The notes under the pieces: model-generated
The model's input: the letters and a program-made list of their open reading frames with translations, nothing else
What the model was told of the DNA's origin: nothing
The model's database searches: none
Part shown: positions 1 to 6,062 of the stretch, in pieces
How positions within the stretch are numbered: the stretch's first letter is position 1
Layout of the letters: the number at the start of each line of letters is the position of its first letter
Assembly (NCBI GenBank): GCA_017996845.1
Contig: JAGOGF010000112.1
Coordinates: 1 to 8,165, forward strand
Length of the DNA stretch: 8,165 nt
Reading direction: 5' to 3'
DNA from: Butyrivibrio sp.
GTDB taxonomy: Bacteria > Bacillota_A > Clostridia > Lachnospirales > Lachnospiraceae
Translations under genes and position numbers: made by a program

Positions 1-18
1 TCATTTAAAATGCCTCCC
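1..18 (-). promoter_or_regulatory. Ribosome binding site and start codon of a further operon gene that leaves the window
   Basis: On the minus strand a GGGAGG Shine-Dalgarno sequence (positions 18 to 13) is followed after 8 bases by an ATG at positions 4 to 2. This is ideal spacing. It lies about 40 bases after the stop codon of the acetyltransferase gene, so a third gene of the same minus-strand operon very likely starts here. Only its first codon is visible and nothing can be said about its product. Confidence 0.6.
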
Positions 19-55
19 AAATTTTGTCGTATAAATTTTTATAGCTGAACTGAAA

Positions 56-751
56 TCATACCTCCTCACATATATATATTTTCTGCTGCCTCAGCCATGC
101 AAGACAATCTTTTTCTGTTGCATCTGCTTTTATTCCGCTCATTGCTATGAACGATGCAAGATTGATTATCTTTGCCATTATGACCGGATGTTCCGGCAGT
201 AATTCTCCATCATCACTTGCAGAAAGTTTTCTTTCTATATTATGCCTTCTTTTATAAACACTGTCTCTGACACAGTAAATATCATATTTTTTTCTGATCT
301 GCCCGTAATCTTCTTCTGTATTTGCTGCATAATCGCAAATTCGTTCAAATCCCATCCATTCATAAATTTCTTCCGCAACGGGAAGCAGGTAACAAAATGG
401 AATTTTATCGCTGTTCATTCTGTCAAAAGCTGCGAAAAGGACCTCCGTCATATGCCCTTCATGTCGCCTTGTCCGTTTCGTTGCAACTGCAACAAGATAA
501 TAGCTCTGAATCAGCTGTCCCTTTACCATAAGATGATATGGATTCATATGGCACATGGATACAATATCTCCCGCATCCTGCTCTGTTACAATAATATTAT
601 CAATACATTTTTCATCATAATAATAGTCTACAAAGGCTTTCGGATCATCAAAAGCCTCTTCATACAATATCCTTGTATGCTTTTTCTCCTCAACGTCCGT
701 CAGTATTCTGATCTTCCCGCTTTTCATATCTGCAGCAACCTTTGCGTGCAT
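56..751 (-). CDS. GNAT-family N-acetyltransferase, Eis-like
   Basis: Probable cytoplasmic acetyl-CoA-dependent acyltransferase; the substrate is unknown. Seen in the sequence: a strand motif VAVAT followed by RRHEGHM, which fits the acetyl-CoA pyrophosphate loop (R/Q-x-x-G-x-G/A) of the GNAT fold, then PVAEEIYEWMGFERI, the usual end of a GNAT domain. The C-terminal part (LPEHPVIMAKIINLASF ... KIYICEEV) resembles the tail of Eis-type acetyltransferases but is short. The start is uncertain. The frame is open up to a TTG at 808, overlapping the upstream DUF2156 gene by 47 bases, with ATGs at 799, 778, 751 and 727. I chose 751 because it lies just after the upstream stop codon (TGA at 764-762) and follows GGGAG, although the 3-base spacing is tight. 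The ATG at 727 fits the family's usual N-terminus best. It is second in a minus-strand operon and probably translationally coupled to the DUF2156 gene. The fold assignment is firm; the reaction is not known. Confidence 0.85.
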   Translation of the reverse strand: MHAKVAADMKSGKIRILTDVEEKKHTRILYEEAFDDPKAFVDYYYDEKCIDNIIVTEQDAGDIVSMCHMNPYHLMVKGQLIQSYYLVAVATKRTRRHEGHMTEVLFAAFDRMNSDKIPFCYLLPVAEEIYEWMGFERICDYAANTEEDYGQIRKKYDIYCVRDSVYKRRHNIERKLSASDDGELLPEHPVIMAKIINLASFIAMSGIKADATEKDCLAWLRQQKIYICEEV

Positions 752-761
752 AAGCTCCCTG

Positions 762-1751
762 TCAATGTTCTGTTCCATATTCCTGAATTTCTGCCTCATA
801 ATGATCAATCAGTTCATTCATATAGCCTTGAAAATTTTTCTGAAGAACCATAAATTTACGTTCATATCCAATTGGGTTATAGCTTTGCTTTGCCTTGCGA
901 AGGCCTTCCAGTCCCAAATCATCTTCTCTGTTCACAAGTTGTGCATCCGGAAATTCATGTATCAGGAACTGCTGATTGACCACCTGGTATATTCCCTGAA
1001 TTTCGGTATTCGCTTTTTCTACACTGACGCAGGCCATTTTCTCCGGTTCATTATAGGCTCCGATACTAAATGCTTCGAGCTCCCCATCAACAAATACTCC
1101 GCCCATACGATATTGCAACTGACAACACTTCTGCAATATTTCTTCAATTCCACGGTATTCATATTCCAGCGTTTTTTCAGCATCTGTTTCCTGCTGCATA
1201 CGATCAGAAAACCATTTTTTCAGGAATTGCATGATCTGCGGACGATCTTCACACCGTAAAGTACGATATTCATATCTTCCTTCGTATTCTCTTTCGAATT
1301 TATGCACAAGATTTCTTTTTTTCTGGAATCTCTTGCCTGGAAGTGTCCTTAATTCATCCGCATCATACAGATAATCCTTCAGGTCTTCCTCTTCTTTCAC
1401 ATAATAATCCGGATTGTACTGTAGTCTTAAAAAAGTAACTGCCTCTTCATCTGCGAGATAAATCTTAAACGGTTTATGCAGTTCTTCATTAAAATACCGC
1501 TCAAACGTCTTAAAATAGAAAGGTAATTCTTCCTGTCTGCAATACGGCATCGCGGCAAAATATTCTTCACCATCCTGCATTAAAAGAAAAAGCGCTTTAT
1601 TATCAATAATACAATATCGAATTTTGTAATAATCCGACCATATAAACGTATCAATCCAACCACTGTCACAGGTTCTGTTGGGACGAAGGACAAAAAAAGG
1701 AGCCAAAAAAGAAGCATCTTCAGCCATTGGTCTCTTAAAATCAAATATCAT
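762..1751 (-). CDS. DUF2156 protein (phosphatidylglycerol lysyltransferase C-terminal-like domain)
   Basis: This 329-residue soluble protein matches the DUF2156 / LPG_synthase_C family, the acyltransferase-fold domain that in MprF transfers an aminoacyl group from tRNA to phosphatidylglycerol. Seen here: GKRFQKKRNLVHKFEREY near residues 139-156, the basic segment typical of the stand-alone family, and a C-terminal signature of SVEKANTEIQGIY, then NREDDLGLEGLRKAKQSYNP, which is highly characteristic. There are no membrane segments, so it lacks the flippase half of MprF and is not itself a complete lipid-modifying enzyme. Aminoacyl or acyl transfer from a carrier is an inference only. The start ATG at 1751 has only a weak ribosome binding site (GTGAAG about 11 bases upstream), but the N-terminus fits the family. 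It is the first gene of the operon and is followed directly by the GNAT gene. Confidence 0.88.
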   Translation of the reverse strand: MIFDFKRPMAEDASFLAPFFVLRPNRTCDSGWIDTFIWSDYYKIRYCIIDNKALFLLMQDGEEYFAAMPYCRQEELPFYFKTFERYFNEELHKPFKIYLADEEAVTFLRLQYNPDYYVKEEEDLKDYLYDADELRTLPGKRFQKKRNLVHKFEREYEGRYEYRTLRCEDRPQIMQFLKKWFSDRMQQETDAEKTLEYEYRGIEEILQKCCQLQYRMGGVFVDGELEAFSIGAYNEPEKMACVSVEKANTEIQGIYQVVNQQFLIHEFPDAQLVNREDDLGLEGLRKAKQSYNPIGYERKFMVLQKNFQGYMNELIDHYEAEIQEYGTEH

Positions 1752-1792
1752 AAAGAAAAAACTTCACTTTCTACCACGCCTATACCATGATT

Positions 1793-1816
1793 GTTTTTCT
1801 GTTTTTCTGTTTTTCT
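1793..1816. repeat. Triple 8-bp tandem repeat in the divergent intergenic region
   Basis: The unit GTTTTTCT occurs three times head to tail (1793-1800, 1801-1808, 1809-1816) without mismatch. It sits in the leader of the minus-strand DUF2156 gene, where the transcript would read AGAAAAAC three times. Such short arrays often vary in copy number between strains by slippage, but no function can be assigned from the sequence. Confidence 0.8.
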
Positions 1817-1819
1817 TTT

Positions 1820-1843
1820 ATTATACACTATCTTAAGTATAAT
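1820..1843. promoter_or_regulatory. Possible divergent -10 elements in an inverted repeat
   Basis: ATTATAC (1820-1826) and GTATAAT (1837-1843) are perfect inverted copies separated by 10 bases. Each contains a consensus TATAAT -10 box, one reading towards the DUF2156 gene (minus) and one towards the VanZ-like gene (plus). Neither has a recognisable -35 box at 16 to 18 bases, and neither has a clean TGn extension. Promoter activity is therefore a guess; the repeat itself is certain. Apart from this and the tandem repeat, I see nothing else in the 193-base gap. Confidence 0.4.
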
Positions 1844-1944
1844 TTCTGCTTTTCTTAATGATTCTTTTAGGTATTTTTAAAGTATTCCCTGTATGATAAC
1901 AGCAACATTTTCCATTATTTTGAGGTATCACGAAAGGACTGTCC

Positions 1945-2532
1945 ATGTCATCTGTTATCGAACTGACTCTGAAAATTATGCAGGATCTGAAGGAACCGAT
2001 TCAATATTTGCCCTGCGGTTTATTATTGGGATTTCCTTTTGTTTTGCTTATCAGGATACTATATTTTATTCTGCACAAAAAAATAACTCATAAGAAAGTT
2101 TTCCTTTGCTTTCTTATGAGTACCTATCTGACCGTGCTGTTATTTCAGGCATTTTTCTCCAGACAAGCCGGCTCCCGCTCGGGGATAGAGTTATACCCTT
2201 TTTCCATTCTTGGTGTTTCTGTGGGTGAAGATGCCAGTTTTATGGAAAATATTCTTATGTTTCTGCCTTTCGGATTTTTAATGCCGTTTATCTGGAGGCT
2301 TATGCGCAGCCCATTTTATTGCATCGGAGTAGCCTTCATTGGCAGTGTCAGTCTTGAAATCATGCAGTTGGTCACTGGCCGGGGATACTGCCAAATTGAT
2401 GATATCATATCCAATACAGCAGGCGCTGTTCTTGGATATATGCTCACAAGCATATGCTTTTTACATCATAAACGAATTCACCAGAAGGTTTATCCCGTCA
2501 AAAGTCTGTCCGAATATCAATTATCAAGATAA
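1945..2532 (+). CDS. VanZ-like family membrane protein
   Basis: An integral membrane protein of 195 residues in the VanZ-like family. VanZ itself gives low-level teicoplanin resistance by an unknown mechanism; most family members have no known function, so resistance should not be assumed. Seen here: about five hydrophobic segments (near residues 22-43, 51-71, 101-118, 124-143, 155-174) and the family motifs ENILMFLPFGFLMP (101-114), EIMQLVTGRG (138-147) and DDIISNTAGAVLGY (152-165). The start ATG follows AAAGGA (1933-1938) with 6 bases of spacing. The gene stands alone on the plus strand, divergent from the DUF2156 operon and convergent with the kinase/membrane-protein operon. Its stop is 9 bases from the opposing stop and no plus-strand terminator is visible. 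Codons 48-59 contain a perfect hairpin described separately. Confidence 0.9.
   Translation: MSSVIELTLKIMQDLKEPIQYLPCGLLLGFPFVLLIRILYFILHKKITHKKVFLCFLMSTYLTVLLFQAFFSRQAGSRSGIELYPFSILGVSVGEDASFMENILMFLPFGFLMPFIWRLMRSPFYCIGVAFIGSVSLEIMQLVTGRGYCQIDDIISNTAGAVLGYMLTSICFLHHKRIHQKVYPVKSLSEYQLSR
2077..2121 (-). terminator. Intrinsic-terminator-like hairpin, antisense inside the VanZ-like gene
   Basis: ACTCATAAGAAAG (2086-2098) and CTTTCTTATGAGT (2109-2121) form a perfect 13-bp stem with a 10-base loop. Read on the minus strand, the stem is followed at once by TATTTTTTT (2085-2077), the arrangement of a Rho-independent terminator. On the plus strand it has no T-run after it, so it should not stop VanZ transcription. 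The likely role is to end read-through from the minus-strand operon whose last stop is at 2542; that role is inferred. The stem is AT-rich (4 of 13 pairs are GC), so its efficiency is uncertain. Confidence 0.55.
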
Positions 2533-2541
2533 ATACGATAT

Positions 2542-3960
2542 TCAATTTTTCTTTTGAAAATCTGTAAATAACTCATACAGCATCAAAACAAGAGTAAAAT
2601 AAAACAATCCCATTCCATATGCCATATATCTTGGCTGTGGAAAAATGAGTGCTCCGACCGCAACCGTATTCAGTAATATGCCGCCAAGGACAACTTCTGC
2701 TGCCTGAACCACTGCCATATGCCTTTTTCGCAGAACAAAACCGTATAAACAAAGAAAGAGAATATAAAATATAATTCCTACCTCATTTAATATTGGCATT
2801 ACTCTGGCATCCGAACAAATAAGCCCTTTCAGCAAATTAGCAGCATATACTTTCAGAAGATCGCCTTTATTCTGATGTATTAAAACATCTGAAATTTCTG
2901 CGCCAATTTCATCCATCTTTCTTTCTGCCTGAAGATCATTCAGCGCATAGTGCGTTTCTACATAATTTGATATAATCGGCTGTTCGATTTTAAATCCAAT
3001 CACATCATAACTGTCTGCATAATGTTCGGCCAAAGTTACCCAGTCTGCACCTTTTGGTACTTGTCCGATCAATAGCCCCTGATTTTGAGCCTGCCTGATT
3101 ATATCCAGAAAAAGCGCTTTTTCATCCGGTGTTCCGTATTGGTCAAAAAGCGATGCATCGCTTTCATCTGATGAAAAAAGCAAAGTGCAAAGCGCTGCTT
3201 TTGAATTTCCTGTATGTTCCATCCATACTCCGCGTAAGATGAAATTGTAGGAATGATCAAACCCATTTGCAAGAATCAATATCAGAATACTCAGGAAGAA
3301 AGAAACCAAAAACTTCTTTATTCCATTTTCATTCCTGCGGATGATATTTGTCAGAAATGAAATGGCCAGAAAGAGAAAAAGCCCAATCATCATCTGTTTT
3401 CGAATACTGATCAGAAGAAAACTGTCCAGCAAAATCATACCATAATCAAATCGGTTCTCATAACGCATCCATTTCCAGATATGAATACTCAGAAGTACAT
3501 AAAGCGGCATCGCAAGGCTTTCTGTCATAATACTCTCTGAATACATCGAGCCACGAATTGCTGCAAAACGATTCAACAGCGGTACTGCCATCTGCAATCC
3601 TGCAGCTGCAAGGCAGAACCATGCCGCATATTTAACCCGATTTGCCAAAATGAATTCATCATATACTGTTATTCCCAGCTTCCATGCGGTATATGCCCAT
3701 AATATACTTTGCCCGATTATTGCCGGAAAAAGATAAAAAGGCTCGCCATACAATTGCTTTGTTTCTCCAAAAACAGTTCTGAAAAAAAGCAGAAAAAGTG
3801 GATAAATCGGCTCTCTGCTCGTCCCCATACCCGCATAGCCTGCAGAATCCCTGCACCAGACAGGGCCATCTGCAATTGCAAAAAAGATATAAAAAAGCAG
3901 GCAAAATATAAACAGCAGCATTCTACCATGCTTCTCCACAAAACATCTCATTTTCATCAT
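2542..3960 (-). CDS. Polytopic membrane protein, GT-C glycosyltransferase-like
   Basis: A large integral membrane protein of 472 residues with about ten hydrophobic segments. The layout resembles GT-C glycosyltransferases of the PMT/family 39 type: a first membrane helix near residues 15-30, then an outward loop with RDSAGYAGMGTSREPIYP (37-54) containing an acidic residue where these enzymes carry catalytic Asp/Glu, a later SIMTESLAMPLY segment (143-154), a soluble insert of roughly 130 residues (about 240-370), and C-terminal helices with PQPRYMAYGMG. Transfer of a lipid-linked sugar is an inference; no named family is certain. The frame is open to an ATG at 4080, but that would overlap the kinase gene by 119 bases. 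The ATG at 3960 gives the junction TGA-A-ATG with the kinase stop, with a weak AGG 6 bases upstream, so translation is probably coupled. No terminator separates its stop from the opposing VanZ stop. Confidence 0.7.
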   Translation of the reverse strand: MMKMRCFVEKHGRMLLFIFCLLFYIFFAIADGPVWCRDSAGYAGMGTSREPIYPLFLLFFRTVFGETKQLYGEPFYLFPAIIGQSILWAYTAWKLGITVYDEFILANRVKYAAWFCLAAAGLQMAVPLLNRFAAIRGSMYSESIMTESLAMPLYVLLSIHIWKWMRYENRFDYGMILLDSFLLISIRKQMMIGLFLFLAISFLTNIIRRNENGIKKFLVSFFLSILILILANGFDHSYNFILRGVWMEHTGNSKAALCTLLFSSDESDASLFDQYGTPDEKALFLDIIRQAQNQGLLIGQVPKGADWVTLAEHYADSYDVIGFKIEQPIISNYVETHYALNDLQAERKMDEIGAEISDVLIHQNKGDLLKVYAANLLKGLICSDARVMPILNEVGIIFYILFLCLYGFVLRKRHMAVVQAAEVVLGGILLNTVAVGALIFPQPRYMAYGMGLFYFTLVLMLYELFTDFQKKN

Positions 3961-3961
3961 T

Positions 3962-4831
3962 TCAAACCTGCGCATCCATGGCAAGACGAATGCATCCCAT
4001 AATTCCCTGATTGTCATGCAGACTGGCCGGAACAACGTAATGTTCCATATCACTAAGAAGCGGCGTCTGAATATATCCATTGATCATTTCCAGACTTTTT
4101 TGCCGAATCAGAGGGAACAGCTGCTGCTGATGCATAACTCCACCTCCGAAGATAATAATCTGTGGGCTGAGCAGCATGACACAACTCACAACAGCCTGTG
4201 CCAGATAATAGCTTTCCAGATCCCATACCTCCGGTCTGTCTGCAAGTTCCTTTGCAGATGCACCCCATCGTTCTTCAATTGCAGGGCCTGCTGCCATGCC
4301 TTCCAGGCAGGTTCCATGGGAAGGACATCTTCCTTTGTAGCTATCATCCGAACGAACCGAGAGCATGAAATGCCCTGCTTCCGGATGCAGCATACCATGC
4401 AGCATCTTTCCATTTGTCATGATACCCGCACCGATTCCTGTTCCGATTGTAAAATATACCGCATTTTCAAGTCCCTTTGCGCATCCCCAGGTTGCTTCTC
4501 CAAGAAGAGATCCATTCACATCTGTATCAAATCCAACAGGGACGTGCAGTGCATTATGAATACAGCTCACTATATCAAATCCACGCCAGGCAATTTTGGG
4601 TGTCTGCAAAATACATCCATATGTTTGTGACTGCAGGTTCAGATCGACCGGTCCAAAACATGCCACACCAATTGCTGCAATTTGCTTATCCTGAAAATAT
4701 TCAATAATAGGAGGCATCGTCTCTTTTGGTGTTGTGGTCGGAATTGATATCTGCTCCAGTATTTCTCCTCTTTCATTTCCTATTGCGCAGACCATTTTGG
4801 TTCCGCCCGCTTCCAACGCTCCATACAGCAT
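3962..4831 (-). CDS. ROK-family sugar kinase, probable fructokinase
   Basis: An ATP-dependent cytoplasmic kinase of 289 residues that probably phosphorylates a hexose at the 6-hydroxyl. Seen here: the N-terminal phosphate loop LEAGGTK (6-12), FDTDVNGSLLGE (101-112) with the likely catalytic base Asp104, the second ATP motif TIGTGIGAG (128-136), the substrate/zinc region HPEAGH (149-154), and CPSHGTCLEG (169-178). The last two give His154, Cys169, His172 and Cys175 as zinc ligands. This C-x-x-H-x-x-C form and EAGGTK, rather than DIGGTK, match ROK fructokinases such as Bacillus subtilis YdhR/GmuE better than glucokinases or NagC-type repressors. There is no DNA-binding domain. The start is well supported by AGGAGG (4845-4840) with 8-base spacing. 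It leads an operon with the membrane protein. Fructose or mannose as substrate is inferred from family resemblance. Confidence 0.88.
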   Translation of the reverse strand: MLYGALEAGGTKMVCAIGNERGEILEQISIPTTTPKETMPPIIEYFQDKQIAAIGVACFGPVDLNLQSQTYGCILQTPKIAWRGFDIVSCIHNALHVPVGFDTDVNGSLLGEATWGCAKGLENAVYFTIGTGIGAGIMTNGKMLHGMLHPEAGHFMLSVRSDDSYKGRCPSHGTCLEGMAAGPAIEERWGASAKELADRPEVWDLESYYLAQAVVSCVMLLSPQIIIFGGGVMHQQQLFPLIRQKSLEMINGYIQTPLLSDMEHYVVPASLHDNQGIMGCIRLAMDAQV

Positions 4832-4861
4832 TTGTATTACCTCCTGATAATAAGTGTTATT

Positions 4862-4883
4862 TTTTGCATATCTGCATGCAAAA
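4862..4883. repeat. Interrupted perfect palindrome in the kinase leader
   Basis: TTTTGCAT (4862-4869) and ATGCAAAA (4876-4883) are perfect inverted copies with a 6-base spacer. The site lies between the proposed kinase promoter and its ribosome binding site, about 25 bases past the predicted transcription start. It could be an operator or a small RNA hairpin; with no T-run on the minus strand directly after it, a terminator is unlikely. It does not match the CcpA cre consensus. Confidence 0.6.
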
Positions 4884-4897
4884 GTCTGAATCTCCAG

Positions 4898-4934
4898 CTG
4901 ATAACATTGTAATCAGGTTTTTTGATTTGAGCAA
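4898..4934 (-). promoter_or_regulatory. Probable promoter of the kinase operon with overlapping palindrome
   Basis: On the minus strand TTGCTC (4934-4929) and TACAAT (4911-4906) are separated by exactly 17 bases, which fits a housekeeping sigma promoter with a good -10 and a moderate -35. The -10 box sits inside CTGATAACATTGTAATCAG (4898-4916, plus-strand reading), a 19-bp palindrome with 8 of 9 base pairs matching around a central base. A repressor bound there would block RNA polymerase. The regulator is not in the window. Confidence 0.5.
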
Positions 4935-4980
4935 GCATTTGTACATGATTTCTTTCTGTATTTCTTTTACTACCGCATTA

Positions 4981-5009
4981 TTTACAGGAACGTACAAAAA
5001 GAGGATAAT
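4981..5009 (+). promoter_or_regulatory. Probable promoter of the asparaginase-MATE operon
   Basis: TTTACA (4981-4986) and GATAAT (5004-5009) each differ from the sigma-A consensus at one position and are separated by exactly 17 bases. Transcription would start near 5016, leaving a leader of about 30 bases. The gene's ribosome binding site, AGGAG at 5033-5037, is 8 bases before the ATG. The leader is too short to hold a riboswitch. Confidence 0.65.
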
Positions 5010-5045
5010 AAGAACACATTTGCAAATTGCACAGGAGCTGAAAAA

Positions 5046-6059
5046 ATGTCAACAAAAAATATTCTGATCATCAATACCGGAGGAACGCTTTCGTCTGTCA
5101 TGAAGGAAAACGGTCTGGCTCCGGGTCTAAGTACTGAAGAAATGCTGAAAGAGCTTCGTATGGTTTCGGGTGATACCAAACTTGCACTGATGGATTTCTG
5201 TTCTCTCGACAGTGCCAATATCTTTCCGGAGGATTGGTCCGCACTTGCCGCAAAAATTGGCGAAGTACGGACAAAATATGATGGAATTGTTGTTATTCAT
5301 GGGACTGATACCCTTGCATATACTTCTTCCATGTTATCCCTCATGTTACAGAACATTAATATTCCGGTGGTAATTACGGGTTCTCAACTTTCTATTACAC
5401 ATCCCGTTGCAGATGCGATGGAAAATTGCCGCTGTGCCATATATATGGCTGCAAGTGGATTCCCCGGAGTTTTTGTCGCTTTTAACCGTAAAGTCATTCT
5501 TGGAAGCCGTGCATCAAAAGTCCGTACACTTAGTTTCGATGCATTTGAAAGCGTCAATCATCCTTATGTAGCCGAAATCAGTTCCCAGGGCATGCATATC
5601 CACAGACATGTACTTCCTGAACGGCATGGTGTTTTCAAACTGCGTACAAAATATTCTGATCAGGTTTTTCTGCTCAAACTCTATCCCGGCATACATCGCA
5701 GTATCCTGCGCAGCATCGCGGAACAGGGATATCGCGGTATTTACATAGAAGCCTATGGGCTTGGCGGAATGCCTTTTTTCAAACATGACTTTATTACTGC
5801 CGTCAGTGAACTGATTGCGCAGGGAATCACTGTTGTTGTGGGTACACAGTGCCGCTATGAAGGAAGCAGCCTTTCCGTTTATGAAACCGGCAGACGAAGT
5901 CTGGAAGGCGGTGTTCTGCAGGCTTATGACATGACAACAGAAGCTGCAATGACCAAACTCATGTGGGTTCTGGGTCAGACCCAGCGTATAAGTGAGATAC
6001 GTGATTATTTTTCAGTCAATTTAAGTGGCGAAGTAACCCTTCCCGGAACGGAAGATTAA
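5046..6059 (+). CDS. ansA: Type I L-asparaginase
   Basis: Hydrolyses L-asparagine to L-aspartate and ammonia in the cytoplasm. The 337-residue length matches type I (cytoplasmic) enzymes, and there is no signal peptide, which argues against the periplasmic/secreted type II. Seen here: NTGGTLSS (10-17) with nucleophile candidate Thr14, HGTDTLAYT (85-93) carrying the second catalytic Thr87 and Asp88, and GSRASKVRT (153-161) with Lys158. These correspond to the Thr/Thr-Asp-Lys set of the family. EAYGLGGMPF (235-244) and GTQCRYEG (266-273) are in the C-terminal domain; the cysteine lies where E. coli AnsA has a cysteine in its allosteric asparagine site, so allosteric control is possible but unproven. 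The start has a strong ribosome binding site and a good promoter upstream. A MATE transporter gene begins 3 bases after the stop, in the same operon. Confidence 0.95.
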   Translation: MSTKNILIINTGGTLSSVMKENGLAPGLSTEEMLKELRMVSGDTKLALMDFCSLDSANIFPEDWSALAAKIGEVRTKYDGIVVIHGTDTLAYTSSMLSLMLQNINIPVVITGSQLSITHPVADAMENCRCAIYMAASGFPGVFVAFNRKVILGSRASKVRTLSFDAFESVNHPYVAEISSQGMHIHRHVLPERHGVFKLRTKYSDQVFLLKLYPGIHRSILRSIAEQGYRGIYIEAYGLGGMPFFKHDFITAVSELIAQGITVVVGTQCRYEGSSLSVYETGRRSLEGGVLQAYDMTTEAAMTKLMWVLGQTQRISEIRDYFSVNLSGEVTLPGTED

Positions 6060-6062
6060 GAA

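Noticed and set aside
242..853. Plus-strand open frame of 203 codons opposite the GNAT gene
   Set aside because: It is antisense to a clear acetyltransferase and the end of the DUF2156 gene, has a composition typical of reverse-strand reading, and shows no recognisable motif.
762..1751. Complete MprF lysyl-phosphatidylglycerol synthase
   Set aside because: The protein has no membrane helices and is about the size of the soluble C-terminal domain alone.
1893..2093. Short plus-strand frame before the VanZ-like gene
   Set aside because: It overlaps the VanZ-like start in another frame, has no ribosome binding site, and shows no coding signal.
1945..2532. Glycopeptide resistance gene vanZ
   Set aside because: Only the broad VanZ-like family is supported; there are no vanHAX, vanR/S or vanY genes nearby, so a resistance call is not justified.
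2540..2566. Inverted repeat GATATTCAA / TTGAAAATC as a VanZ terminator
   Set aside because: It has one mismatch in nine, no GC-rich stem and no following T-run on the plus strand, and it lies in the end of the opposing coding region.
3173..3207. Hairpin AAAAGCA / TGCTTTT with a T-run on the minus strand inside the GT-C-like gene
   Set aside because: The stem is only 7 bp and mostly A-T with a 13-base loop; it is too weak to count as a terminator and lies in the middle of a gene.
4016..4630. Plus-strand open frame of 204 codons opposite the ROK kinase
   Set aside because: It is the reverse shadow of conserved kinase motifs; the cysteine- and histidine-rich composition is an artefact of the frame.
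3962..4831. ROK transcriptional repressor (NagC/XylR type)
   Set aside because: The protein begins directly with the kinase phosphate loop and has no N-terminal helix-turn-helix domain.
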